Shown piece after piece: positions 1 through 8,657 of a DNA stretch of 64,000 bases. Source of the DNA: UMGS172 sp964424555 (lineage in GTDB: Bacteria; Bacillota; Clostridia; Oscillospirales; Acutalibacteraceae). The stretch is from contig CAYRIX010000007.1 in the NCBI GenBank assembly GCA_964424555.1, positions 1-64,000 of the forward strand. Reading direction: 5' to 3'. Position 1 is the stretch's first letter. Every line of letters begins with the position of its first letter. A program made the translations under genes and the position numbers. A model generated the notes under the pieces. That model ran no database searches. It worked only from the letters and a program-made list of their open reading frames with translations, and was not told the DNA's origin.

Positions 1-1205
1 CTGCCGATTATACCTCGGACAGTGTTGTTTTGAGTGCACCAAATACACTTGGGACTTATAACTATGTTTGGGATATAATATTGGCGGGAAACGGTTGCTT
101 TTTAAAGAGCAGGTATAACAACCGCTATTTGTACATTGACGAAAACGGTAATCTGAAAACCCGTGTTGAGGGCGGTGACTATTACATCGACCAAACAACG
201 GGAGTTACTGTCGATACTACCGCCGAAGCTTCGTGGCGTAGTGTTGATGTAGAGGAATATGGCCCAGGATTGACTTATGGGGAGGTGAATGGAAACACCC
301 AGTTTAATAATATAATAACAAAAATCGGTCAAATCGAACAGATAACTCTTTCATCTAAAGTGCCCCAAAATGCAATTTGGTGCGATCCTTCCGATTTTGT
401 GTATAGTACCGATAACGCTAGTGTTTCAATTAATAATAAGCAAAGCACCATTACTGGTGAGAAAGCATGTGAAGTTCGTGTGAATGCCATACATAAAGTT
501 ACGGGTTATTCTCTTTTCCACTTCACTTGCTATATTCTTGAATATGCAGTGGAGGTACATTGTAAATACGATGAGGGCTTTATGATCAAATATGGTAAAA
601 GCTCTCACAAAGACACCATAGATTTGATCACACAAAAAATGGAGTTCGCTAAGCAATTCTATAAAGACGCTCTAGGTATTTACGTTGATTACGACATAGC
701 ATTTCATCGCAGTAGTTTGGATAAGTGCAAAGATGTTGTGACCATTGACAATGTTGATCTCGATTGTGCATGTGAGAACGGGTATAGGCATAATATCAGT
801 TCAAATATAATAACTGATTTTATAAATGCATTTGCTCCTTTGGAGGCAAACGAGGTGAATGCCCTTTGGACAGGACACAAAACCGTAACTAATTCTGGCG
901 GGCAATTACTTGACGATACAAGTTTTCAATATGAACAGAGAATATATATGCTGAATGATATTACGGATTTTACTATTGTGCATGAGTTAACCCATTGTTT
1001 TGATGCGCCTGATCATTATCACAAAGCCGCTGTAGGAGTGGCTTGCGCAAATGAATATTGTACTGTTTGTTCTGGCTCTAAAGCGAAGCCTTTCGGGCAT
1101 ACATGTTTGATGGGCGAATCAAAAAACTTAGAGTACGTTTTTTGCGAAGGGTGCTTGGAAATCATCTATAATAAACGCTATAGCGATTTTTCTGTTTTGA
1201 AGTAA
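1..1205 (+). CDS. Archaemetzincin-like zinc metallopeptidase, 5'-truncated
   Basis: The reading frame is open through the left window edge, so the true N-terminus, and any signal peptide, lies outside. The first ~75 visible residues look like part of a ricin-type beta-trefoil or other wall/sugar-binding module, followed by a ~70-residue Ig-like stretch. The C-terminal part carries VHELTH (codons 978-995), an HExxH zinc site, followed by CFDAPDH, where D or H could be the third ligand. Downstream there are Cys pairs (CANEYCTVC), a CLM Met-turn (codons 1104-1112) and CEGC. The CxM plus CxxC arrangement recalls archaemetzincins, although the glycine of HExxHxxG is Asp here. An extracellular or wall-associated protease is my inference. 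The lipoprotein gene follows 13 bp downstream. Family assignment is moderate; the HExxH site is certain. Confidence 0.6.
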   Translation, partial: ADYTSDSVVLSAPNTLGTYNYVWDIILAGNGCFLKSRYNNRYLYIDENGNLKTRVEGGDYYIDQTTGVTVDTTAEASWRSVDVEEYGPGLTYGEVNGNTQFNNIITKIGQIEQITLSSKVPQNAIWCDPSDFVYSTDNASVSINNKQSTITGEKACEVRVNAIHKVTGYSLFHFTCYILEYAVEVHCKYDEGFMIKYGKSSHKDTIDLITQKMEFAKQFYKDALGIYVDYDIAFHRSSLDKCKDVVTIDNVDLDCACENGYRHNISSNIITDFINAFAPLEANEVNALWTGHKTVTNSGGQLLDDTSFQYEQRIYMLNDITDFTIVHELTHCFDAPDHYHKAAVGVACANEYCTVCSGSKAKPFGHTCLMGESKNLEYVFCEGCLEIIYNKRYSDFSVLK

Positions 1206-1218
1206 GTGAGGTGTGAAT

Positions 1219-2052
1219 ATGAGACATATTAAACCTTGGGCGATTGTTTTGGCGTTGCTCATTTTATGCTCGTGCTCCTCTGGGATGGATGATCTTGCAA
1301 GCAGTAACAGTATTTTAGCATCAAGTAACGACGATTCGATATCCACCATTCCGCCTTATTGGGCAAGGGCGTTTTATCAGAATGATTTTAGTTATAATTC
1401 TATTGCTGAGTTTTCAGACAAAGTTGTGGAAAACGGAATAGGCGAGCTATACAAACCGATCAGAAGTGAAGAAGAGATTCCGGAGGGGATGGATGAAGCT
1501 CGTATCAATAATATAAAGTCTTTGTGCAAAAATGCTATATACGAGGTGTGGTTAAAAGGAGAAACGCCGGTGCCTTGTGAGGTTGTTGATTTTGAAGTTC
1601 ATTTGGGACATGAATATGTTGGTGGCCCTGGTGACAGATACATTGAGTATTACATTCGATACGTAAAGGATCCTAAAAGAGGAAGATGTGTTAGTTACCT
1701 TAAATTTTTCGACGCCACAAGCTTTGATAATGATAATTGGGATGATTTTGCAAATTCACTCCGCACAAAAGAGTTTTCAAAAACTTATATACAGTTCAAC
1801 CAAGAGCAGATGGAATGTTTGGTTCATGGAAGTTATAACGCAGAGACAAAACAATGGGAAACAAATCGCTATCAATTATATTTGAAGTATAGCGACGATT
1901 TGGTTGTGTATTTTGATTTTGTTCCCGGTGTGCCGGAGTACAAGCAAGAAGAATTGGGCACGTATGATTCCTTGCCTTGTCTTGAACCCAATTTTTTAAA
2001 TACTATCTCCGACTATTTCTTGCTTAAGAAGGTTGATATAAATATTGAGTAG
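1219..2052 (+). CDS. Putative lipoprotein of unknown function
   Basis: A 277-residue protein starting at ATG 1219, chosen over GTG 1213 because GAGGTG (1208-1213) gives proper spacing only for the ATG. The N-terminus is a charged MRHIK, a hydrophobic stretch (WAIVLALLILC) and a lipobox LCSC, so it is probably a lipid-anchored surface protein. The mature part is acidic and rich in aromatic residues, with no catalytic motif I recognise. It lies just behind the metallopeptidase, so the two are probably cotranscribed and both act at the cell surface. Function unknown. Confidence 0.7.
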   Translation: MRHIKPWAIVLALLILCSCSSGMDDLASSNSILASSNDDSISTIPPYWARAFYQNDFSYNSIAEFSDKVVENGIGELYKPIRSEEEIPEGMDEARINNIKSLCKNAIYEVWLKGETPVPCEVVDFEVHLGHEYVGGPGDRYIEYYIRYVKDPKRGRCVSYLKFFDATSFDNDNWDDFANSLRTKEFSKTYIQFNQEQMECLVHGSYNAETKQWETNRYQLYLKYSDDLVVYFDFVPGVPEYKQEELGTYDSLPCLEPNFLNTISDYFLLKKVDINIE

Positions 2053-2082
2053 GAAAGGGACAATTAGGAGAACGCAGAACCA

Positions 2083-2503
2083 TCCCCTGATTGTATTGAG
2101 TATTGTACTCGGAGATAACGGCTATATTGTTACTGCGTATCCGGGCAAATGAAAGGGTGGCTGAAACATTTTGTATAAAATCAAATATTGGTTCGAACAT
2201 GGCGGTCATTGCTTGTGGAGCAGTAATGATTTAACTCGTGAGAAGTACGGATATGCAATCAAGATCGATTTACTGAATTTAAGACACGAAACAACTGAAA
2301 GAATCAACGCACTAACCCAAAGATATCATACATTTCTCAATTGGAGTGATCCTTCTTCGCCTTCGCAGTGGTCGGAACAAGAGAAATCAGATTTTTTGGC
2401 GAGCGCTAATGAATTATATGCAATGATAGTAGTTGATTTAGGTGATGAATTTGATGTCACCAATGAAGCAGCACTTTCTGTTCTTTGAGAGGAAATCAGG
2501 GGA
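2083..2503. repeat. 10-bp perfect inverted repeat flanking a small gene
   Basis: TCCCCTGATT at 2083-2092 is exactly inverted as AATCAGGGGA at 2494-2503, bracketing the 105-residue gene between them. The right arm runs straight into further CAGGGGA motifs. This could be a pair of REP-like palindrome halves or the edges of a small mobilised cassette. Confidence 0.5.
2171..2488 (+). CDS. Small hypothetical protein
   Basis: A 105-residue protein read from TTG 2171, preceded by GGGTGG at 2154-2159. The sequence begins MYKIKYWFEHGGHCLWS and has mixed charged/aromatic composition with no membrane segment or metal motif. The compact, regular composition suggests a real soluble protein. I do not recognise the family. 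It sits between inverted CCCCTGATT repeats, so it may be a transferred passenger gene. Confidence 0.5.
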   Translation: MYKIKYWFEHGGHCLWSSNDLTREKYGYAIKIDLLNLRHETTERINALTQRYHTFLNWSDPSSPSQWSEQEKSDFLASANELYAMIVVDLGDEFDVTNEAALSVL

Positions 2504-2600
2504 CAGATCCACTAAGAACACAGGGGAACACAGGGGAGGAACACAGGGGACGGTTCTGTGTGTTGACAATCGAGCAGGCTTGTGCCAGTCCCCTGTGTTA
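2504..2600. repeat. REP-like cluster of ACACAGGGGA motifs
   Basis: Three tandem AACACAGGGGA motifs (about 2517-2551) are followed by an exact 12-bp inverted partner: AACACAGGGGAC at 2540-2551 pairs with GTCCCCTGTGTT at 2588-2599, leaving a 36-nt loop. Such palindromes resemble REP elements mobilised by IS200-like transposases, but no transposase gene is present in the window. Confidence 0.55.
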
Positions 2601-2621
2601 CTCTGAATAGAGATAATATAA

Positions 2622-2654
2622 CCCCACCGCCTGCAGGCGGTGGGGTTGTTGTTT
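2622..2654. terminator. Bidirectional rho-independent terminator
   Basis: A perfect hairpin, CCCCACCGCCTG paired with CAGGCGGTGGGG (2622-2645), is followed by TTGTTGTTT. It lies between convergent genes and probably ends the YbjN-like gene on the minus strand as well as plus-strand transcription. Confidence 0.85.
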
Positions 2655-2684
2655 AGGTATAGGTTTTTGGTTAAGTATAGGTAA

Positions 2685-3092
2685 TTAACCCCAAAGTGCC
2701 TGAACGACGGTGGGGTAGGCCTGATCTATTGCGTTGACAAGGCGCTGAATATTGATCAGACAGTCATCGCAAACGGCATTGGGGCTGAAATCTCCGTCGG
2801 ATGCAACGGCAAGGTCACAATCGTCGTCAAGGTAGAATCTGACCCAACGGTATTCCTGATTGAGGTCGTTGCAGGCGACAAGTCCTTCGCCCTCTTTGTC
2901 CTTGAAATTGGCAATCTCAAAGCAGAAAAGCTCAGAAATTGGGTCGTCGTCCTCGTCAAAAGCTATGAAAATGGGAATGGACTTCAGATTGTTACCTGTG
3001 TAAACGATACGGACGGTGGTATCGTTAAAATCGCTGAAAGCGATTCGGCGTTCGTTGAGCTGCTGCATGAATATTTGTTTATATCTCGGCAT
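2685..3092 (-). CDS. YbjN-domain protein
   Basis: A 135-residue acidic protein. The start is fixed by an excellent AGGAGGT site in front of ATG 3092. It shows the YbjN/DUF1790 layout: an N-terminal helix (QQLNERRIAF), strand repeats (VRIVYTGNNL, IPIFIAFDEDDD), a central strand ending in FYLDDD, and a C-terminal helix. YbjN-like proteins fold like type III secretion chaperones, and their biochemical role is unclear. It appears monocistronic. Family call from overall pattern, moderately confident. Confidence 0.65.
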   Translation of the reverse strand: MPRYKQIFMQQLNERRIAFSDFNDTTVRIVYTGNNLKSIPIFIAFDEDDDPISELFCFEIANFKDKEGEGLVACNDLNQEYRWVRFYLDDDCDLAVASDGDFSPNAVCDDCLINIQRLVNAIDQAYPTVVQALWG

Positions 3093-3174
3093 AATAATAC
3101 CTCCTGCGTTTTATAATTTGATTATAACAAATACGACAAACTCTGTCAATAAATACTATATGGTTAACATCGGT

Positions 3175-4434
3175 TTATACATGAAAGTTATTCAGCATAT
3201 CAAGGTAGAACTGTTCATTTTCGGTCTCGCCTACAGCCGACAGTGCAATCGTTTCGGGATCGGTCACTAATCTTGCGGCCTCTTTTACCTCGTCAAGCGT
3301 GACCGCATTGATTTCTTTCAAGGTCTCATCAAGATTGATATACCGTCCGTTCAATAGCAGTTGCCGTCCTGCCGAGGACGCTATGGCCGACATGCTTTCA
3401 TTGGACAAAACAAGTCCTGCCTTAAATTGCTCTCTCGTCAGCTCGATTTCCTCTTCGGTGAGGTTCTCGGACAGTGAGCACAGGATATGTGATACCTCTT
3501 TGAAAAACCGTTCCTGATTTTTTGGGGCCAAGCCTGCTGAAATGCCGAAAAGACCTGTACCGAGATAGTTTGAGGTGAAGGAATACACCGAGTAGGCTAA
3601 CCCTAACTCCTCACGGATACGGCGGTTTATTCTCGATGACGAAGCACCGCCTGCAATGGACGAATAAAATGATGCGGCATATCTCAGTTTATGGCCGTAG
3701 GGCAGACCGTTAAAGCAAAATGCAAGCTGTGTCTGCTCGCTGTCACGGTGCTTCAAGGTTATTCCGCCGTTTATTCTCATATTATCATATTTTATCGGAT
3801 TGCTCGTATTGGACTTTTTGCCGAAATATCGGTCAAGTATCTGCAAAACATCCTCACGGTCAAAATTTCCGCAAAGCGCCACAACGGTACGCTCGGGGGT
3901 ATAGGCGGTTGCCATATAGTCTCTCAGATTTTTTTCGGTGAAGTGTTGTACGGTGTCCCTCGTTCCGAGTATGTTAAAGCCAAGCGTGCTGTTTTTATAG
4001 CAAGTAGCATTAAGCATGTCAGAGCAAAGCTCCTCAGGCGAGTCCTCATACATTCCGATCTCTTCCAAAACGACACCTTTTTCAGTCTCGAGGTCGTGTC
4101 TGTCAAACTTTGGATTGCACAGCATATCACACAACAAATGCATCGTTCTGCCGACATGCTCGGTCAAGGCTCTTGAATAAAAGCAGGTATATTCCTTTGC
4201 GGTAAAAGCATTAAGCTGACCTCCCATGATGTCTGATTCACGGGCTATATCTTCGGATGTTCTGGTCGCAGTACCTTTAAACGCCATATGCTCAATAAAA
4301 TGTGAAATTCCGCTGTTTTGTACATTTTCAAAACGGTTACCTGCCGCAACGTAAATACTTATGGCCGCCGAGTGTGCGTTCGGACGGTGGTCCAAGGCAA
4401 CAGTCAGACCGTTATTTAAAACCAATTTTTCCAA
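3175..4434 (-). CDS. M16 family zinc peptidase (processing-peptidase-like)
   Basis: A 419-residue protein starting at TTG 4434, the only start that gives the usual N-terminus (EKLVLNNGLTVALD). The inverted zinc motif HFIEH is at residues 45-49 in GISHFIEHMAFKGT, with the downstream acidic ligand in VVLEEI (about 121-126). The second half is the inactive M16_C-like domain. Length matches the M16B subfamily (PqqL/YmxG/MPP-beta-like), cytoplasmic clamshell peptidases that degrade or trim peptides. In many Firmicutes such genes are paired, but only one is seen here. It appears to be a single-gene unit. Confidence 0.9.
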   Translation of the reverse strand: MEKLVLNNGLTVALDHRPNAHSAAISIYVAAGNRFENVQNSGISHFIEHMAFKGTATRTSEDIARESDIMGGQLNAFTAKEYTCFYSRALTEHVGRTMHLLCDMLCNPKFDRHDLETEKGVVLEEIGMYEDSPEELCSDMLNATCYKNSTLGFNILGTRDTVQHFTEKNLRDYMATAYTPERTVVALCGNFDREDVLQILDRYFGKKSNTSNPIKYDNMRINGGITLKHRDSEQTQLAFCFNGLPYGHKLRYAASFYSSIAGGASSSRINRRIREELGLAYSVYSFTSNYLGTGLFGISAGLAPKNQERFFKEVSHILCSLSENLTEEEIELTREQFKAGLVLSNESMSAIASSAGRQLLLNGRYINLDETLKEINAVTLDEVKEAARLVTDPETIALSAVGETENEQFYLDMLNNFHV

Positions 4435-4615
4435 TTAAGCACCAACCTCTATCTTTACTATCCCTTATTATATTACATCAGGCGGGTTAAGTAAACAGTT
4501 ATTTTAATATGAAGGTTCTGTTACTTTACAATAGGGTTTCAAAGTGATAAAATGATTTTGTAAATATACTTAAGGATGGCTATAGGGGATTTACCTCAAA
4601 GCCAAAGGAAAAGCC

Positions 4616-5491
4616 ATGAATTATAAAAAATGGTTGCACTGCAACACTGAAGATTTAAAGGGCAAGCTGATTGCCGTAACGGGCACTACAGGCGGACTGG
4701 GGAAAGAGCTCTGCCGTTTTCTCTGTGAAATACATGCCGAGCTTATCCTGCTTGACCGTAATGCCGAGCGGTCGCAAGGCTTCAAAAAAGAGCTTAATGC
4801 AGTTTATCCGGAAAGCAGTGTCGAATGCATCACTGTGGATCTTGAGGATTTTTCCTCGGTAAAAGCCGCCGTCCAGGTGCTCAAGCAACGACCCATTGAT
4901 GTATTTATCCACAATGCAGGTGCATACAGTATCCCAAGGCATACATGCGATACGGGGTTTGACAATGTGTTTCAAATAAATTTCGTTTCGCCGTATTATA
5001 TGATACGGGAGCTGTTGCCTACGCTTTCCAAGCGTAAGGGGAGGGTGGTTGCGGTTGGCAGTATTGCTCACAACTACTCAAAAACCGACTTAGATGACAT
5101 TGATTTTTCAACCCGTACGGCAGCGTCAAAGGTGTATGGAAATGCCAAGCGATACCTTATGTTCTCGCTTTTTGAACTGTTTAAAACACAGACTGATGTA
5201 ACCCTTTCGGTGGTGCATCCCGGCATTACTTTTACAAATATTACAGCTCATTATCCCAAACTGATATTTGCCGTTATAAAGCACCCCATGAAGGTTATCT
5301 TCATGAGACCCCAAAAGGCGGCACTGTGTATTTTGAAGGGTGTTTTCGAGCCGACAGGGTATCATGAATGGATAGGCCCGAGGCTTTTCAATGTATGGGG
5401 CGTCCCTAAGTTAAATAAAATCAGCACCTGCTCTGAAAACGAGAGTGCGCTTATCGGTCAGACGGCTGAAAAAATATATAATAATCTATAA
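4616..5491 (+). CDS. Short-chain dehydrogenase/reductase
   Basis: A 291-residue classical SDR. The Rossmann motif TGTTGGLG is at 22-29, NAG at 100-102, catalytic Ser149, and YxxxK at Y174/K178. RBS AAAGGA precedes ATG 4616. The C-terminus is longer than in minimal SDRs and resembles retinol-dehydrogenase/oxidoreductase-like SDRs. Substrate cannot be deduced. It stands alone and ends in its own terminator. Confidence 0.85.
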   Translation: MNYKKWLHCNTEDLKGKLIAVTGTTGGLGKELCRFLCEIHAELILLDRNAERSQGFKKELNAVYPESSVECITVDLEDFSSVKAAVQVLKQRPIDVFIHNAGAYSIPRHTCDTGFDNVFQINFVSPYYMIRELLPTLSKRKGRVVAVGSIAHNYSKTDLDDIDFSTRTAASKVYGNAKRYLMFSLFELFKTQTDVTLSVVHPGITFTNITAHYPKLIFAVIKHPMKVIFMRPQKAALCILKGVFEPTGYHEWIGPRLFNVWGVPKLNKISTCSENESALIGQTAEKIYNNL

Positions 5492-5493
5492 CA

Positions 5494-5540
5494 AAACGGT
5501 CACACTAAGCTCAAGGGACTTAGCGTGACCGTTTCTTGTT
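5494..5540 (+). terminator. Rho-independent terminator after the SDR gene
   Basis: AAACGGTCAC-ACTAAG pairs with CTTAG-CGTGACCGTTT across a 9-nt loop and ends in a T-rich tail. It sits immediately after the SDR stop codon. Confidence 0.85.
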
Positions 5541-5603
5541 TCAGCGTCAAAATAACGATTGAATTTATTAAGCGGTTGTGTTAAAATGCTTATGAATGGT
5601 ATA

Positions 5604-6572
5604 TTATTTTATGTCGAGAAATGAAAATATTTCGGTGTAAAAGGTTTTAATGACCTTTTCGTCAGAGAAAAACAGATTGTGCTTTGACTGCGGAACGGTC
5701 ACAAGCCGACAGCTTTTGAGCTTTTTTGAGAATCTATGCTGATATCGGTTGCGGACAACGGTGTCAAGTCCTGCACTGAGAATCAGAATGTCGGTTTCGA
5801 TGCTTTCAAGCTCTTTTCTGAGAATCCGTTTGTCTACCGTTATAGCCTCGTGCATCCAACGGTTGGTGGCGGCAGAGGTCTGATATCGTTTTTCCGCAAG
5901 GCGAAACTTAAGTGCCCAATTAAAACGGACAAGACTTCCGTCCAAGGCATTTTCGAATTTGACATTCGGATCAAACTCGCTTGTATAGTTGAATTTTGCG
6001 TTCCAGCCATCACGCTTGACCCAGCGCTTGAGAGCGTGTAGTACCAAGAATCGTGGAATACCGTTAGTTCTCGGGCATATCATAGGAGCCGACATTATGG
6101 CTTTCTTTACAGCATTGGGGTATTTCATCATATATAATGCGCAGACTGCCCCGCCCATTGAGTGTGAGAACAGGTAAAGCGGAAGCTCGGGTGCCAGAGG
6201 ACGTACAAGGCCGTCGATGACCGCTTCAAGGTCGCTGACATATCGGTCGAACGACTCGACATGGATTCGCCTCAGGTCGTCCACCTCACGGTCACTGAGT
6301 CCGTGTCCCCGTTGGTCGTAGATAAAAACGTTAAGCCCAAGGTCACGGTAGTATTTGATCATTTCCTTATATTTTTCGGCAAACTCGGTAAAGCCGTGAA
6401 CTAAGACAATGTTTCCCTTTGCACCGTCGGTCGGATACTGCTCACAGTAAAGCCTGATATTGTCCGACATTGGCAGCATAACGGTTTTTTTGACTGCGTT
6501 AAGCTCCTGCACAATACCGTCAATTACCTTAGAAAAATCCTTTTCGCTGATGATATTGGGGCGGTTTTCCAT
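5604..6572 (-). CDS. Alpha/beta hydrolase, monoacylglycerol-lipase/lysophospholipase type
   Basis: A 322-residue cytoplasmic hydrolase of the PldB/Hydrolase_4 type. Visible motifs: oxyanion-hole HGF (59-61), YDQRGHG (85-91), nucleophile elbow SHSMGG with Ser138, an acidic residue in ILSAGLDTVV and the terminal histidine in SKHNLFF. The family hydrolyses acylglycerols or lysophospholipids, fitting the lipid-rich neighbourhood. It is divergent from the next, unrelated membrane hydrolase. Confidence 0.85.
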   Translation of the reverse strand: MENRPNIISEKDFSKVIDGIVQELNAVKKTVMLPMSDNIRLYCEQYPTDGAKGNIVLVHGFTEFAEKYKEMIKYYRDLGLNVFIYDQRGHGLSDREVDDLRRIHVESFDRYVSDLEAVIDGLVRPLAPELPLYLFSHSMGGAVCALYMMKYPNAVKKAIMSAPMICPRTNGIPRFLVLHALKRWVKRDGWNAKFNYTSEFDPNVKFENALDGSLVRFNWALKFRLAEKRYQTSAATNRWMHEAITVDKRILRKELESIETDILILSAGLDTVVRNRYQHRFSKKLKSCRLVTVPQSKHNLFFSDEKVIKTFYTEIFSFLDIK

Positions 6573-6620
6573 AATTATACTCCTTAGGCGAAATATTATT
6601 TAATAAAAGTGGTGATAATA

Positions 6621-7553
6621 TTGGTATCTTCCAAGAAGAAATCCTTTAAAAGGATATGGTTAGGTATCATTATTGCATTGGTTTCGTTTGTTTTGATCTC
6701 ATATGTTGCCACCGTTGTGATATATGACAGCACATTCCCAAGGTATGATATCATACCCGAGGTGCCGTTACAGCTAAAGCAGCTTGAGAGTGACCGCAAG
6801 GCAGTAAGCTTTGAATCGGGCGAAAATACACTGTCGGGTTTTTTGTATGATAACGACACTGAGGGTCTTGTGGTTATATCACTTGGCTACCGTGCCTCAA
6901 CCGATGATTATATCTGGCAGATAGAAAGTCTTTTAAGCAAGGGCTGGGCGGTGTTTATTTACGACACCACAGGAAGCTGTCGGAGCGAGGGAGAGTCGGC
7001 TGTTGGTTTTGCTCAGGCCGTGTTAGATCTCGAGGCGGCACTTGATCATATTGAGCAAAACGGTCGTTTTGGATACAGCAACCTATATATTTTAGGCCAT
7101 AGCCGAGGAGCTTATGCGGCCTGCTCGGTTTTAGATAAAGGCTATGACATTTCTGCTGTGTGTTCGATTAGCGGAGTTAACAGCAGTATGGATGCCATAA
7201 TTCAACCTGCTGCGGATAAGGTTGGATTTTTGGCCTATGGTAACTATCCGCTTCTCTGGTTATATCAGACTGCATTATTTGGTGCAGAGGCGGCACATTC
7301 CGATGCTGCCGAGGAAATAGCAGAGAGCGATGTCCCCGTGCTGGTCGTTCAAGGCACCGAGGACGAGCTATATACCGAGAAAGAATACTCGGTATATTCA
7401 CACAGCATTGACGACAATGCGTCGAATGTTGAATATTATCTTTGTGATGAAGAGGGGAAAAACGGTCATACCGACCTGTTGTTTGACAGTGACGGTACGG
7501 CGAATGATGAGCTTATGGCCGAGATAGACCGTTTTTTTAAGGAAAATCCGTAA
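6621..7553 (+). CDS. Membrane-anchored alpha/beta hydrolase
   Basis: TTG 6621 is chosen because GGTGAT (6611-6616) precedes it, while GTG codons at 6609 and 6612 have no ribosome site. The protein has a short basic N-terminus (SSKKKSFKR), one membrane segment (WLGIIIALVSFVLISYVATVVIY) and an extracytoplasmic alpha/beta-hydrolase domain with the elbow GHSRGAYA. An acidic residue in VQGTEDELY and a histidine in NGHTDLL complete a plausible triad. It is followed 36 bp later by the glycosyltransferase, so the two may be cotranscribed. Substrate unknown. Confidence 0.75.
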   Translation: MVSSKKKSFKRIWLGIIIALVSFVLISYVATVVIYDSTFPRYDIIPEVPLQLKQLESDRKAVSFESGENTLSGFLYDNDTEGLVVISLGYRASTDDYIWQIESLLSKGWAVFIYDTTGSCRSEGESAVGFAQAVLDLEAALDHIEQNGRFGYSNLYILGHSRGAYAACSVLDKGYDISAVCSISGVNSSMDAIIQPAADKVGFLAYGNYPLLWLYQTALFGAEAAHSDAAEEIAESDVPVLVVQGTEDELYTEKEYSVYSHSIDDNASNVEYYLCDEEGKNGHTDLLFDSDGTANDELMAEIDRFFKENP

Positions 7554-7589
7554 ATTTTCGAGTTTTCCGATTTTGGAGGGGACAAAAGT

Positions 7590-8603
7590 ATGAGTGTGGT
7601 CGTGATACCTGCATATCAGCCTGACGAACAGCTCGTTACATTGGTTGACGAGCTTTGTCAGAAGGATTTTTCGGTGCTGGTCATAAACGACGGAAGCGAT
7701 AAGGAATGTGACGGCATTTTTGATGCGGTTTCAAAAAAAGCGGTCGTACTTCATTCCGAGCGCAATGAGGGAAAAGGTGCGGCGCTTAAAAAGGGCTTTA
7801 AAGCCTTGCTTGAGCATTTTCCCGATTGCACCGAGTTTATAACCGCCGATGCCGACGGTCAGCACCGAGTCGATGACATTGTCCGTGTGCGTGAGGAATT
7901 GTCCGAGGACAAGGATTTTATACTAACGGTGCGTCAGTTCGAGGGCAAAATGCCTGCTCGCTCAAAGTTCGGTAATGACCTGTCAAGAATAGTGTATACC
8001 ACCATGAACGGTCACTATTTTGATGACAATCAATCGGGGCTCAGAGGTTTTTCCGTAAAGCATCTTGATTGGCTGACGGTGGTTAAGGGCGATAAGTATG
8101 ACTACGAAATGAACATGCTTTGCTATGCCGATAAACAGGGCATAAAAATACATACGCTGCCTATTAAGGCTGTTTATATTGACGGCAACCGCAGTTCACA
8201 TTTCAACCCCGTATTAGACACTTTTAGAATATACAAGAGGCTGTTTTTCAGCGTTTGGCCATCCCTTTTGAGTGTGCTTATATGGGCGGCACTCACCATG
8301 GTATTTTCCTGTGTGTTTGGGTATGAGCACTATCGTTTTATGGTGCCTACGGCTGTTATGGTGTCGGCAATGATAAATTTTGTGTTGCAAAAATTCGTCG
8401 TATTCCGCAAGGTTAAATACAATGATGGCCTGAGAATGCTGTTATTCTGTATTATAAGAGCCACTGTGTATACGGCCATCGTCGAAACGGTAGGAATATT
8501 TACAAATGTTATACCCATGTTTCTGGTTGTGGGTTTCACAGCGGTTGTCATGCTGTTTGTTGAGTATCAGGTACATAAAAAGATGCACCGAATAAAGAAA
8601 TAA
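7590..8603 (+). CDS. GT2 glycosyltransferase fused to GtrA-like membrane domain
   Basis: A 337-residue fusion. Residues 1-210 are a family-2 glycosyltransferase of the dolichol/polyprenyl-phosphate sugar synthase type: PAYQPDE near the start, NDGS at 33-36 and DADG at 87-90. Residues ~215-330 hold four hydrophobic segments resembling GtrA, with FVLQKFVVFR between the second and third. Such fusions are thought to transfer a sugar to polyprenyl phosphate and flip it for wall-polymer or lipid glycosylation. A strong RBS (GGAGGGG) precedes the ATG. Confidence 0.85.
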   Translation: MSVVVIPAYQPDEQLVTLVDELCQKDFSVLVINDGSDKECDGIFDAVSKKAVVLHSERNEGKGAALKKGFKALLEHFPDCTEFITADADGQHRVDDIVRVREELSEDKDFILTVRQFEGKMPARSKFGNDLSRIVYTTMNGHYFDDNQSGLRGFSVKHLDWLTVVKGDKYDYEMNMLCYADKQGIKIHTLPIKAVYIDGNRSSHFNPVLDTFRIYKRLFFSVWPSLLSVLIWAALTMVFSCVFGYEHYRFMVPTAVMVSAMINFVLQKFVVFRKVKYNDGLRMLLFCIIRATVYTAIVETVGIFTNVIPMFLVVGFTAVVMLFVEYQVHKKMHRIKK

Positions 8604-8618
8604 ATTTGACATATAAAT

Positions 8619-8655
8619 GCGATACCGATTTTCAGTCGGTATCGCTTTTATTTTG
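8619..8655. terminator. Terminator between convergent genes
   Basis: GCGATACCGA and TCGGTATCGC form a perfect 10-bp stem with a TTTTCAG loop, followed by TTTTATTTTG. It separates the glycosyltransferase from plsX on the opposite strand. Confidence 0.85.
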
Positions 8656-8657
8656 AT

